Shown in pieces: positions 1 through 5,714 of a stretch of 10,571 bases of DNA; within the stretch, counting starts at the first letter, position 1, and every line of letters starts with the position of its first letter. Source of the DNA: Candidatus Nomurabacteria bacterium (lineage in GTDB: Bacteria; Patescibacteriota; Minisyncoccia; Phycocordibacterales; UBA9973). The stretch lies in the NCBI GenBank assembly GCA_027327845.1, contig DAHVYC010000015.1, positions 1 through 10,571 on the forward strand. Reading direction: 5' to 3'. The translations under genes were made by a program, and so were the position numbers. The notes below the pieces were generated by a model. It worked only from the letters and a program-made list of their open reading frames with translations, was not told the origin of the DNA and did no database searches.

Positions 1-38
1 ATATCAATTTAAAAGATATAAAAAAGCTCTAAAATGTG

Positions 39-424
39 TGGAGATGGGGGGAAGTGAGCCCCCGTGCAGAAGGTTTCTGTGAAAAAATCTACATGTATAG
101 CCGATTTAAGTTTTAGATTGAAAAGTTATTAAACTGGCAAAATACTTTTCAACCGATTCCCTTTGTTTCGGAAGAAATCTGGGACATATTTCCCCTATCC
201 CGATAATATTATGCCTCGGCTTATATATCGGAAGTCTATAAGTGAGACACCAGCTTACGCTAAAGCGTGTGCTGGAGCAAATGCGAACGCATTACCGAAG
301 TAAGGTGAACGTACTGCTTTATCAGTCAATTTTGCAATTAACATTTTGGACGAATTTTACGAGATTACATCCATACTCGACATGCATTTTCACATTAGGC
401 CTACTGTCTATGCCTTGCATCCCC
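39..424 (-). ncRNA. ssrA: tmRNA (transfer-messenger RNA)
   Basis: This is the transfer-messenger RNA that rescues stalled ribosomes, acting first as an alanyl-tRNA and then as a short mRNA. On the minus strand the 5' end GGGGATG (424-418) pairs with CATCTCC (46-40) to make a 7-bp acceptor stem with a G3-U wobble, the alanine identity element. A T-arm follows (five G-C pairs, 47-51 with 59-63). The long helix H2 is visible: GTGAAAA...CATGT near the 5' end pairs with ACATG...TTTTCAC near the 3' end. The tag reading frame lies at 335-255, and its end sits in a hairpin (CCAGC...GCTGG around ACGC/GCGT), as in other tmRNAs. Several later stems, for example TTGAAAAGT with ACTTTTCAA, fit the pseudoknot region. 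The 3' CCA is not encoded: the base after the acceptor is A followed by CAC. The length of about 386 nt is usual. No clear promoter of its own was found; it may be cut from an smpB-ssrA transcript. A T-run at 24-29 lies downstream without a convincing hairpin. Confidence 0.93.
255..335 (-). other. tmRNA tag-peptide reading frame
   Basis: The tag-coding part of the tmRNA. The resume codon is taken as GCA at 335-333, by alignment of the preceding TTAATT with the conserved UAGUC-type sequence before the resume codon. Translation gives a 26-residue tag beginning AKLTDKAVRS and ending FAPAHALA, then a single TAA. Most bacterial tags are 8-15 residues, so this is long. The C-terminus is ALA rather than the usual LAA recognised by ClpXP. 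The frame assignment is supported by the hydrophobic alanine-rich end and by the stop codon falling in the expected hairpin. Confidence 0.8.
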
Positions 425-503
425 ATATAAGTTAGTTTCTAGTTGCTAGTGTTTAGTAATTTCTTCTAGAACCTATAAACTAGTCTACTAGAACCTAATT
501 CTT
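425..503 (-). repeat. CTAG-heptad intergenic repeat, degenerate copy
   Basis: The gap between smpB and ssrA is filled with CTAG words. Read on the minus strand it contains AATTAGGTTCTAG near one end and ACTAGCAACTAG then AAACTAAC near the other, with most CTA words about 7 or a multiple of 7 bases apart. The same words in the same orientation relative to transcription occur at 3166-3216. CTAG is normally one of the rarest tetranucleotides in bacterial DNA, so this density is not chance. The function is unknown. Confidence 0.6.
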
Positions 504-504
504 T

Positions 505-951
505 TCAACGACCTTTCCACTCCCGCCTTACCTCGCGATCAGTTTCGCGTTTCTTAATGCTTTCCCGTTTGTCGTACTTTTTCTTTCCCTTTCCTAGGGC
601 TACCTCTAGTTTTATTTTCCTGCCTTTATTATACACCGAAATAGGTATAATTGTCAAACTCTTATTACTCTCATTTCCGGCCAAAACGGCTATCTCTTTT
701 TTGGTAAGAAGTATTTTCCTGTTACGCATAGGATCATAATCTTGAGGCGTATTATTCGGTTGGTAAGGAGGAATATTAGAATTTATTAAAAATGCTTCTC
801 CGCCACGCACTATTATAAAAGACCCCTCTAAAGACATCCTCCCTCCCCTCACTGATTTCACTTCCATACCCAAAAGCTCTATACCCGCTTCGTATTTTTC
901 TAAAAGATCATAATTGAATCTGGCTTTTCTATTTTCCGCATATATAGGCAT
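505..951 (-). CDS. smpB: SsrA-binding protein SmpB
   Basis: SmpB binds the tRNA-like domain of tmRNA and takes the place of the anticodon arm in the decoding centre during trans-translation. The protein shows the family pattern throughout: ENRKARFNYDLLEKYEAGI near the start, GMEVKSVR, the PQDYDPMRNRKILL segment, and the basic C-terminal tail (GKGKKKYDKRESIKKRE) that enters the mRNA channel. The length of about 148 residues is normal. Two in-frame ATGs exist, at 957 and 951. An extended -10 (TGGTAATAT, 958-966) touches the first one, so a transcript would begin at about the second; 951 is therefore chosen. No Shine-Dalgarno sequence is well placed. The ssrA gene lies just downstream on the same strand, a common pairing. 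The gene is divergent from the phosphohexomutase gene. The family is certain; the start is inferred. Confidence 0.95.
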   Translation of the reverse strand: MPIYAENRKARFNYDLLEKYEAGIELLGMEVKSVRGGRMSLEGSFIIVRGGEAFLINSNIPPYQPNNTPQDYDPMRNRKILLTKKEIAVLAGNESNKSLTIIPISVYNKGRKIKLEVALGKGKKKYDKRESIKKRETDREVRREWKGR

Positions 952-957
952 ATCCAT

Positions 958-966
958 ATATTACCA
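958..966 (-). promoter_or_regulatory. Extended -10 promoter of smpB
   Basis: On the minus strand the sequence reads TGG-TAATAT directly before ATGGAT-ATG. The -10 box ends 6 bases before the second ATG, which places the expected transcription start at that codon. No good -35 is seen, as is common for extended -10 promoters. It is back to back with the promoter of the phosphohexomutase gene. Confidence 0.5.
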
Positions 967-999
967 TATCTTCCGGCGCTTATATTTTCAGTAAATATT

Positions 1000-1008
1000 T
1001 GTTAAGAT
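1000..1008 (+). promoter_or_regulatory. Extended -10 promoter of the phosphohexomutase gene
   Basis: TGT-TAAGAT ends 8 bases before the ATG at 1017, so the predicted transcription start is 1-2 bases before the start codon. There is no Shine-Dalgarno sequence. The whole divergent control region between the two genes is about 60 bases. Confidence 0.5.
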
Positions 1009-1016
1009 AAGGGATA

Positions 1017-2402
1017 ATGAATCCTAAACCAAAACTCACCGTCTCCGGCTACCGCGGCATATGGGGAGAAACCCTAAATGATGAAATAGCGGGAAGTTAT
1101 GCGCGCGCATTTGCCCGTTTCGTAAAAGAAGACACAAAGAAAGAAAAACCGGATATCCTAATAGGGAGAGATGGACGGGAAAGCGGACCGGAAATAAAAA
1201 AATCGGTAAAAGGGGAGTTGGAAAATTTGGGTGTAAATGTAATAGATGGAGATATAATGCCCACTCCTACCGTACTTTTCTCTGTCAGAAAACATAAATA
1301 CGACGGGGCAGTGATAATCACCGCTTCACATAACCCCATAGAATACAACGGACTAAAATTCGTTAATAAAGAAGCGCTCTTCTGTATGGAAGAAGAGATA
1401 ATAGAAATAGAGAAATATCATACGGAAGAAAAAGAAAAGAAGAATACGGAACATAAAGAGTTAAAAATGGATGAAAAAGCCAAACTTGCTGTTCCAAACT
1501 TCCCTAAAGAACATGCTGATCATATTCTGTCTAAAGTAAACGTACAAGCCATACAAGACAGAAAATTCAAAGTGGCGACAGATATGATAAATGCCTCCGC
1601 TGCCGTGATGGATCCGTATTTATTTGATAAACTCGGAGTAGAATTCATCCCCCTTAATGGTAACCCAAACGGGAAATTCGCCCACAAGCCAGAACCCATC
1701 CGAGAGAATCTGGGAGAAATAATGAAGATAACCAGAGAGTTGAAAACGGACCTTGGTTTCGTGCACGATCCTGATGCCGATAGACTCGTCCTCATAAATG
1801 AAAATGGAGAAGTAGTCTTCGAAGAATACACCATAGCTTTGGCCATGGAAAATGTTCTTTCAAAGAATCCTGGCAGAAATTCCGTGATAAATCTTTCCAC
1901 CTCGAAAACAAGCGCTGATATAGCGGAAAGATATGGGAGTAAATGCATACTCTCGGCAGTCGGCGAGCCGAATGTCGTGAAGGAAATAATGCTAAACGAC
2001 GCTGTAATAGGCGGAGAAGGAAACGGCGGGGTCATATACCCTTCCGTGAATTTAGTGAGAGACAGTTTCACCGGCATAGCTCTCATATTGGAACTCCTGG
2101 CTGAAAGAAAAAAGACCTTCAGTGAATGTCTCGATCTTCTGCCGAAATATTCTATGAAAAAAGAAAAATTTTCAATAGTCGGCCTTGATTTGAAAGATAT
2201 AATATTTAAAACAAAAGAGCATTTTAAAGAGGCCAGGACTATCGAAATAGACGGGATACGCTTGGATTTCGAAGATTCATCATGGATACATATCCACCCG
2301 TCCAATACCGAACCGATAATACGCATATACGGCGAAGCAAAAACGCAAGAAAAGATAAATAATCTTTTTGAAGAATTAAGATTGACTTTAGGCTTAAAAT
2401 GA
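1017..2402 (+). CDS. Phosphohexomutase (phosphoglucosamine mutase / phosphomannomutase family)
   Basis: A cytoplasmic alpha-D-phosphohexomutase that moves a phosphate between O6 and O1 of a hexose or hexosamine phosphate through a phosphoserine. All four landmarks are present in order: SGYRG near the N-terminus (10-14), the catalytic TASHNP loop (Ser104), the Mg-binding DPDADR loop (251-256), the sugar-specificity loop GEGNGG (333-338), and the phosphate-binding HPSNTEP...RIYGEA (427-441). The 461-residue length is typical. The GEGNGG loop is the type found in archaeal and some bacterial GlmM-like enzymes, so glucosamine-phosphate mutase activity feeding UDP-GlcNAc is the best guess; phosphomannomutase or phosphoglucomutase activity cannot be excluded. 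A Lys/Glu-rich stretch at 125-156 precedes domain 2. The start follows an extended -10 by 8 bases and lacks a Shine-Dalgarno sequence. It ends 37 bases before infC and may read into it. Confidence 0.92.
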   Translation: MNPKPKLTVSGYRGIWGETLNDEIAGSYARAFARFVKEDTKKEKPDILIGRDGRESGPEIKKSVKGELENLGVNVIDGDIMPTPTVLFSVRKHKYDGAVIITASHNPIEYNGLKFVNKEALFCMEEEIIEIEKYHTEEKEKKNTEHKELKMDEKAKLAVPNFPKEHADHILSKVNVQAIQDRKFKVATDMINASAAVMDPYLFDKLGVEFIPLNGNPNGKFAHKPEPIRENLGEIMKITRELKTDLGFVHDPDADRLVLINENGEVVFEEYTIALAMENVLSKNPGRNSVINLSTSKTSADIAERYGSKCILSAVGEPNVVKEIMLNDAVIGGEGNGGVIYPSVNLVRDSFTGIALILELLAERKKTFSECLDLLPKYSMKKEKFSIVGLDLKDIIFKTKEHFKEARTIEIDGIRLDFEDSSWIHIHPSNTEPIIRIYGEAKTQEKINNLFEELRLTLGLK

Positions 2403-2410
2403 GTTAAACT
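2382..2410 (+). promoter_or_regulatory. Candidate promoter for infC-rpmI-rplT
   Basis: TTGACT (2382-2387), 17 bases, TAAACT (2405-2410), overlapping the 3' end of the preceding gene. It would give a leader of roughly 15-25 bases. A second possible -10, TTAAAT at 2427-2432, ends 7 bases before the TTG start and would match the leaderless pattern of other genes in this window. The sequence alone does not choose between them. Confidence 0.35.
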
Positions 2411-2439
2411 CTTTTCAGTTTGGGTATTAAATTATCGAA

Positions 2440-2973
2440 TTGAGAGAAAGAATAAACAACCAAATAAAGGCTAGAGAACTTCGCGTTATAGATAGTGAAG
2501 GCAGGAATATCGGCGTTTTAGACCTTAAAAACGCACTTCAATTGGCCCAAGATAAGGGCCTTGATTTAATAGAGATATCCCCCAATGCAAATCCACCTAT
2601 AGCTAAGATAATGAATTTCGGAAAGTATCAGTACGAGATCAGCAAGAAACTTAAAAAGGCAAAAGCTGGTTCTAAACCGACTGAAACAAAATCAATTCAA
2701 ATTAAAATAGCTACCGGGGATCATGATCTGGAACTTAAAGCGAAAACGGCATCCAAATGGCTGAAAGAAGGCCACAGGATAAAGGTAGAGTTATTCCTCT
2801 CAGGACGCACCAAATATATGGATGATAAGTTCCTAAGAGAACGCCTGGATCGGGTTCTTCATTTAATTACCGAAGAATATAAAATATCCGATCCTTACAA
2901 GAAAAGCCCGAAAGGGTTGGTTATAATAATAGAAAAAGCCCTTGGCCACAGCCATACGGGCGAGACAAAGTAA
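2440..2973 (+). CDS. infC: Translation initiation factor IF-3
   Basis: IF3 binds the 30S subunit, keeps 50S off and monitors the start codon-initiator tRNA pairing. The N-terminal domain has the signature RINNQIKARELRVID (4-18) and ISPNANPPIAKIMNFGKYQYE (47-67). A Lys-rich linker (69-80) leads to the C-terminal domain (about 84-168) with ATGDHDLELKAKTASKWLKEGH (91-112) and the strand VELFLSGR. At the position where many IF3s have GRE..H the sequence is GRTKYMDD, a small departure. No ATG or GTG precedes residue 58 in frame; the possible starts are TTG (2440, used here), ATC (2434) and ATT (2431) after an in-frame TAA at 2428. AUU or AUC starts are known in infC as an autoregulation device. 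The gene is followed by rpmI after 2 bases and by rplT, the conserved bacterial order. Confidence 0.95.
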   Translation: MRERINNQIKARELRVIDSEGRNIGVLDLKNALQLAQDKGLDLIEISPNANPPIAKIMNFGKYQYEISKKLKKAKAGSKPTETKSIQIKIATGDHDLELKAKTASKWLKEGHRIKVELFLSGRTKYMDDKFLRERLDRVLHLITEEYKISDPYKKSPKGLVIIIEKALGHSHTGETK

Positions 2974-2975
2974 AA

Positions 2976-3161
2976 ATGAAAACAAACAAATCGTATACCA
3001 AAAGATTAAAACTCACCAGGAAAGGAAAAGTGATTTCAAGAAAACCGGGATTCAATCATTTCAATGCCAAGCAATCCCGCACCAAACAATTGTCCGGCAA
3101 GAAAGGACAGGGATTTGTAATTAAAAACAAGGATAAATCGCATTTATTACCATTCAATTAA
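2976..3161 (+). CDS. rpmI: Large ribosomal subunit protein bL35
   Basis: A small, very basic protein of the 50S subunit. Its 61 residues follow the bL35 pattern: MKTNKSYTKRLKLTRKGKV at the start, a basic centre (KPGFNHFNAKQSRTKQLSGK), and a C-terminus ending LLPFN, where most homologues end in LLPY. It is slightly shorter than the usual 64-66 residues. It starts 2 bases after the infC stop with no clear Shine-Dalgarno sequence, so translational coupling to infC is likely. Its place between infC and rplT confirms the call. Confidence 0.93.
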   Translation: MKTNKSYTKRLKLTRKGKVISRKPGFNHFNAKQSRTKQLSGKKGQGFVIKNKDKSHLLPFN

Positions 3162-3165
3162 ATTA

Positions 3166-3216
3166 GGTTCTAGTTTCTAGGTTCTAGCACCTAGCCACTA
3201 GCTACTAGCAACTAAT
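3166..3216 (+). repeat. CTAG-heptad tandem repeat between rpmI and rplT
   Basis: A clean 7-base tandem pattern, CTAGNNN: CTAGTTT, CTAGGTT, CTAGCAC, CTAGCCA, CTAGCTA, CTAGCAA, then CTAATCC, led in by TTAGGTT. It fills nearly all of the 58-base gap and ends 3 bases before the rplT ATG, leaving no room for a Shine-Dalgarno sequence. The same words, more diverged, lie between smpB and ssrA. The CTAG core is self-complementary, so units can pair with each other in RNA or DNA. It could be a small repeat family, a protein-binding array or slippage-derived spacer; nothing in the sequence decides. Confidence 0.75.
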
Positions 3217-3219
3217 CCA

Positions 3220-3567
3220 ATGACAAGAGTAAAGAAGGGAGTACATTCATTAAAAAGAAGAAGAAGCATTTTAAAACAAGCAAAAGGCTTCAGGTTCGGC
3301 AGAAGCAAAAAAGAAAGACAGGCCAAAGATGCGCTTTTGCATGCGGGAAATTATTCTTTCGCCCACAGGAAAGACAAAAAATCGCACAATAGGAAGCTTT
3401 GGAATATAAAGATAAATGCCATGGCTAGAACTACTGGCATATCTTATTCCAAACTGATCGGGGCTCTCAAGAAAAAAAATATATTGCTTGATAGAAAGAT
3501 CTTGGCTGACTTAGCGCAAAACAGTCCCTCAGTATTTGAGAGAATTGTAAAAGAAGTAAAGATATAA
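3220..3567 (+). CDS. rplT: Large ribosomal subunit protein bL20
   Basis: bL20 binds 23S rRNA early in 50S assembly and in several bacteria represses its own operon. The 115-residue protein shows the family features: a long basic N-terminal extension (MTRVKKGVHSLKRRRSILKQ, then AKGFRFGRSKKERQAKDALLHAGNYSFAHRKDKK), the RKLWNIKINAMARTTGISYSKLIGALKKKNI region, and the helical C-terminus LDRKILADLAQNSPSVFERIV. Its length is normal. It is the last gene of the infC-rpmI-rplT operon, followed immediately by a strong terminator. The start codon follows the CTAG repeat with no Shine-Dalgarno sequence. No recognisable L20-binding leader was seen. Confidence 0.96.
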   Translation: MTRVKKGVHSLKRRRSILKQAKGFRFGRSKKERQAKDALLHAGNYSFAHRKDKKSHNRKLWNIKINAMARTTGISYSKLIGALKKKNILLDRKILADLAQNSPSVFERIVKEVKI

Positions 3568-3602
3568 ACAAAAAACCCCGGCTTAAGCCGGGGTTTTTTG
3601 TT
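3567..3602. terminator. Bidirectional intrinsic terminator between rplT and the SLOG-like gene
   Basis: A near-perfect palindrome: six A, CCCCGGC, TTAA, GCCGGGG, six T. It has a GC-rich 7-bp stem with T-runs on both strands, so it should end transcription from both convergent genes. It begins at the last base of the rplT stop codon and includes part of the stop codon (TAA, 3603-3601) of the minus-strand gene, so that mRNA ends inside its own stop region. Confidence 0.9.
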
Positions 3603-4197
3603 ACGCTTCAACTTTATACTTTTTGACCATAGCTATTACATCTTCAACGAGCTTTTTCGGGTCACTACCTATCACTACTTTCTTATTCGGGCGATGAGCT
3701 TTAGCCATTATATCTTCCAGCTCCTGGGCTGTTTTCCAAGGACCGTCTAAAATTCCTATTACTTTATTGTCTTCAAAAGCAATAGTAAATTCATGGATAG
3801 TGCCTATCCTGCCGCAACCGCATATTACGGCATCCGCTGAACGGGTAAGCAGTAAATCTCTCCCTGGATAACCAAACCCCGTATAAACAATGAGATCCAT
3901 ATAATCAAGGGGCAATCTATACACTCCTACATGTTCCTTTTCTGATGCAGCCGGAGAAAACCCTATAGAAATCCCATTTTCCTCTTTTACCCCCATAGCA
4001 GACCAAAAAGGGAAACCGGTAGTAGCACCCGTCACCAAGACAGCGCCTTGTCTTGCTATTTCGCGTCCAAGCTCTTTGGCAATATCTGCCGCTTCAGAAC
4101 CTCCACAATGAGTGATTTCTGCCGCGCCGGATACGCATATTTTTATATCTTTGTGCCCGTGTTTTAGGAAAGGGCTTGTAAAATTTTTATGATTCAT
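3601..4197 (-). CDS. SLOG/LOG-like Rossmann-fold nucleotide-binding protein
   Basis: A protein of the SLOG superfamily (relatives: LOG-type cytokinin riboside phosphoribohydrolases, DprA, molybdenum-cofactor-carrier-like proteins). Numbered from the ATG at 4197 (198 residues), it shows the first beta-strand and loop IKICVSGAAE (18-27), VLVTGATTGFPFWSA (53-67), then PGRDLLLTRSADAVI (111-125) and GRIGTIHE (129-136). The last two correspond to the LOG motif pair (R..x..aD..i and PGGxGTxxE), but the PGG is replaced by CGR, so the catalytic activity is uncertain. The ligand is probably a nucleotide. There are no membrane segments. A TTG at 4206 would lengthen it by three codons but touches the -10 box, so the ATG is preferred. 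It is the last gene of the minus-strand block and converges on rplT. Confidence 0.8.
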   Translation of the reverse strand: MNHKNFTSPFLKHGHKDIKICVSGAAEITHCGGSEAADIAKELGREIARQGAVLVTGATTGFPFWSAMGVKEENGISIGFSPAASEKEHVGVYRLPLDYMDLIVYTGFGYPGRDLLLTRSADAVICGCGRIGTIHEFTIAFEDNKVIGILDGPWKTAQELEDIMAKAHRPNKKVVIGSDPKKLVEDVIAMVKKYKVEA

Positions 4198-4206
4198 ATT
4201 TTTCAA

Positions 4207-4215
4207 ATTATACCA
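4207..4215 (-). promoter_or_regulatory. Extended -10 promoter of the SLOG-like gene
   Basis: TGG-TATAAT, a perfect extended -10, ends 9 bases before the ATG at 4197. TTGTTT lies 16 bases upstream as a weak -35. The predicted leader is 1-3 bases. A 7-bp inverted repeat (AAACAAG with CTTGTTT, 4229-4254) overlaps the -35 area; it lacks a clear U-tract, so it is a weak candidate for a terminator of the upstream MBL gene or for an operator. Confidence 0.6.
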
Positions 4216-4277
4216 GCAAGAAATTTTGAAACAAGTTTACTTTAGAGCTTGTTTGATGTCCAATTAGTGAATAATAT

Positions 4278-5651
4278 TCATTTGTTTCCGAAAAAAAGCA
4301 CTATACTCTCCCCTTCTTTTGGGGCATAAGCATCAAGATGCAAATTGCTTCTTATTCGCTGAGTTATAAACATGGACGATTTGGGCTCACCCATAACGAC
4401 AAAAATCTTTTTTAAAGAATCTTTCATGTTTTCTACAAAATGAAACAATCCATCACTGTCTTTGTGGCCGGAATACCCCAATATTTCCGCAATATGAGCC
4501 CTGACATCGACCTCTTCTCCGTATATTTTTACTCTTTTTATCCCTTCTTCTATAAGTCTGCCCGGAGTGCCTAAAGATTGATATCCTGTTAGAAGAATCG
4601 TATTGTTCGGATCCGGCAGATAATATTTCTCATGGTGAACTATGCGCCCACCAGAGGACATACCTGAACCCGCTATAATAACCTTCGGGTTCGGGGCATC
4701 ATTTATCATCTTGGAATCCTGTGATTGAAGAGTAGAATGTAGCCCCGGAAAATCAAAAAGGTTCTTGTCCTTCGAAAGAACACGTTTTGCGTTTTCATTG
4801 AAATAATCTTTATATTGTTTAAAAATTTCTGTAAGTCTTATGGCAAGTGGTGAATCAAAAAATACAGACATAATCGGTATTTCTTTATTTTCCACCATGG
4901 AATTCAACTCAAACAGAAGCTCTTGAGAACGTTCGAGTGAAAAAGTCGGTATTATAAGAGTCCCCTTTCTCTCATAATTCTCTTCAATTACTTTTTTTAA
5001 TAATTTTTTTCTGTCGTTCCTTGATTCATGGTTTCTGTCTCCATAAACCGATTCCATTATAAGATAATTAATCCCTGCCACATTCTCCGTATCCGGCAAA
5101 AGAGGAGATGGAGAATTTCCCAGATCTCCGGTAAACAAAACTTTCTCGCCGAAATAATTGAACTCTATCATCGCCGACCCGAGGATATGTCCTGCGTTTC
5201 GCAGTACTACCTCAAGGTCATCGGTAATTTGTATTTTTTCTCCGTAATCGAAAGATGACCAGGAAGAAAATGCTTTTTTTATATTCTCTTCCGAATATAT
5301 CTTATCAAGACCAAACTGTTTGCCTTTTGAGAGTATTGCGCCGGTATCTTCAAGCATGGGTCCGGTAAGCGAGCGAGTCGGTTTAGTGGAATAAATTTTA
5401 CCCTGAAAACCTTCGTTTACAAGCTTCGGTATCCTGCCGATATGATCTACATGCGAATGGGTCACAAAAAGTATATCTATTTCCTTTGGATCATATGGAA
5501 ATGGCTCCCAGTTCGTGTCATCTGCCAATTCCCTTCCTTGAGTCAATCCGCAATCCACCAAAATTTTCTTACCATCTATTTCAAAAAGAAAATTCGCGCC
5601 GGTCACCGATCCAGTTCCGCCGCAGAAAGTTATTTTTCCGAATCTTTTCAT
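4278..5651 (-). CDS. MBL-fold / beta-CASP ribonuclease-like protein (COG1236 type)
   Basis: A metallo-beta-lactamase fold protein with an inserted beta-CASP domain, the architecture of CPSF73/Ysh1-type and RNase J-type RNA nucleases. Numbered from the ATG at 5651 (457 residues): the zinc motif HSHVDH (65-70), GHILGSA (154-160), TGDLG (174-178), a beta-CASP acidic residue in MESVYGD (Glu200), the glycine-rich SGMSSGG (329-335), and the C-terminal SGHKD (394-398) providing the last histidine. There is no KH domain and no RNase J C-terminal domain, which points to the bacterial COG1236 group. Probable role: RNA processing or decay, endo- or exonucleolytic. An ATG at 5687 would add 12 residues but lies upstream of the -10 box, so 5651 is chosen. 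It is transcribed from its own promoter just after the small-RNA terminator. Confidence 0.9.
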   Translation of the reverse strand: MKRFGKITFCGGTGSVTGANFLFEIDGKKILVDCGLTQGRELADDTNWEPFPYDPKEIDILFVTHSHVDHIGRIPKLVNEGFQGKIYSTKPTRSLTGPMLEDTGAILSKGKQFGLDKIYSEENIKKAFSSWSSFDYGEKIQITDDLEVVLRNAGHILGSAMIEFNYFGEKVLFTGDLGNSPSPLLPDTENVAGINYLIMESVYGDRNHESRNDRKKLLKKVIEENYERKGTLIIPTFSLERSQELLFELNSMVENKEIPIMSVFFDSPLAIRLTEIFKQYKDYFNENAKRVLSKDKNLFDFPGLHSTLQSQDSKMINDAPNPKVIIAGSGMSSGGRIVHHEKYYLPDPNNTILLTGYQSLGTPGRLIEEGIKRVKIYGEEVDVRAHIAEILGYSGHKDSDGLFHFVENMKDSLKKIFVVMGEPKSSMFITQRIRSNLHLDAYAPKEGESIVLFFGNK

Positions 5652-5658
5652 TATTTTT

Positions 5659-5687
5659 ATTATACATTGACGCGCATTTTTATCCAA
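5659..5687 (-). promoter_or_regulatory. Promoter of the MBL/beta-CASP gene
   Basis: TTGGAT (5687-5682), exactly 17 bases, then a consensus TATAAT (5664-5659). The -10 ends 7 bases before the ATG at 5651, so the predicted transcription start is at or 1-2 bases before the start codon. Confidence 0.65.
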
Positions 5688-5689
5688 GC

Positions 5690-5714
5690 AAAAGAAAAAA
5701 CCCCATTGTTGGAG
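5690..5714 (-). terminator. Intrinsic terminator of the candidate small RNA
   Basis: On the minus strand CTCCA-ACAA-TGGGG forms a 5-bp hairpin with one G-U pair and a tetraloop, followed by TTTTTTCTTTT. It lies just after the long closing stem of the small RNA and directly before the MBL promoter. The stem is short, so strength is uncertain. Confidence 0.5.

Noticed and set aside
242..430. 62-codon plus-strand open frame in the left region
   Set aside because: It is antisense to the tmRNA, whose acceptor stem, H2 helix, tag frame and T-arm fully explain the stretch; the translation resembles no protein.
1520..2326. 268-codon minus-strand open frame inside the phosphohexomutase gene
   Set aside because: It is the antisense shadow of a gene with all four family motifs; its translation has no recognisable domain and there is no promoter of the kind seen before real genes here.
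4229..4254. 7-bp inverted repeat as a terminator for the MBL gene
   Set aside because: The stem is AT-rich (AAACAAG/CTTGTTT) with a 12-base loop and no U-tract on the minus strand, so it is too weak to call.
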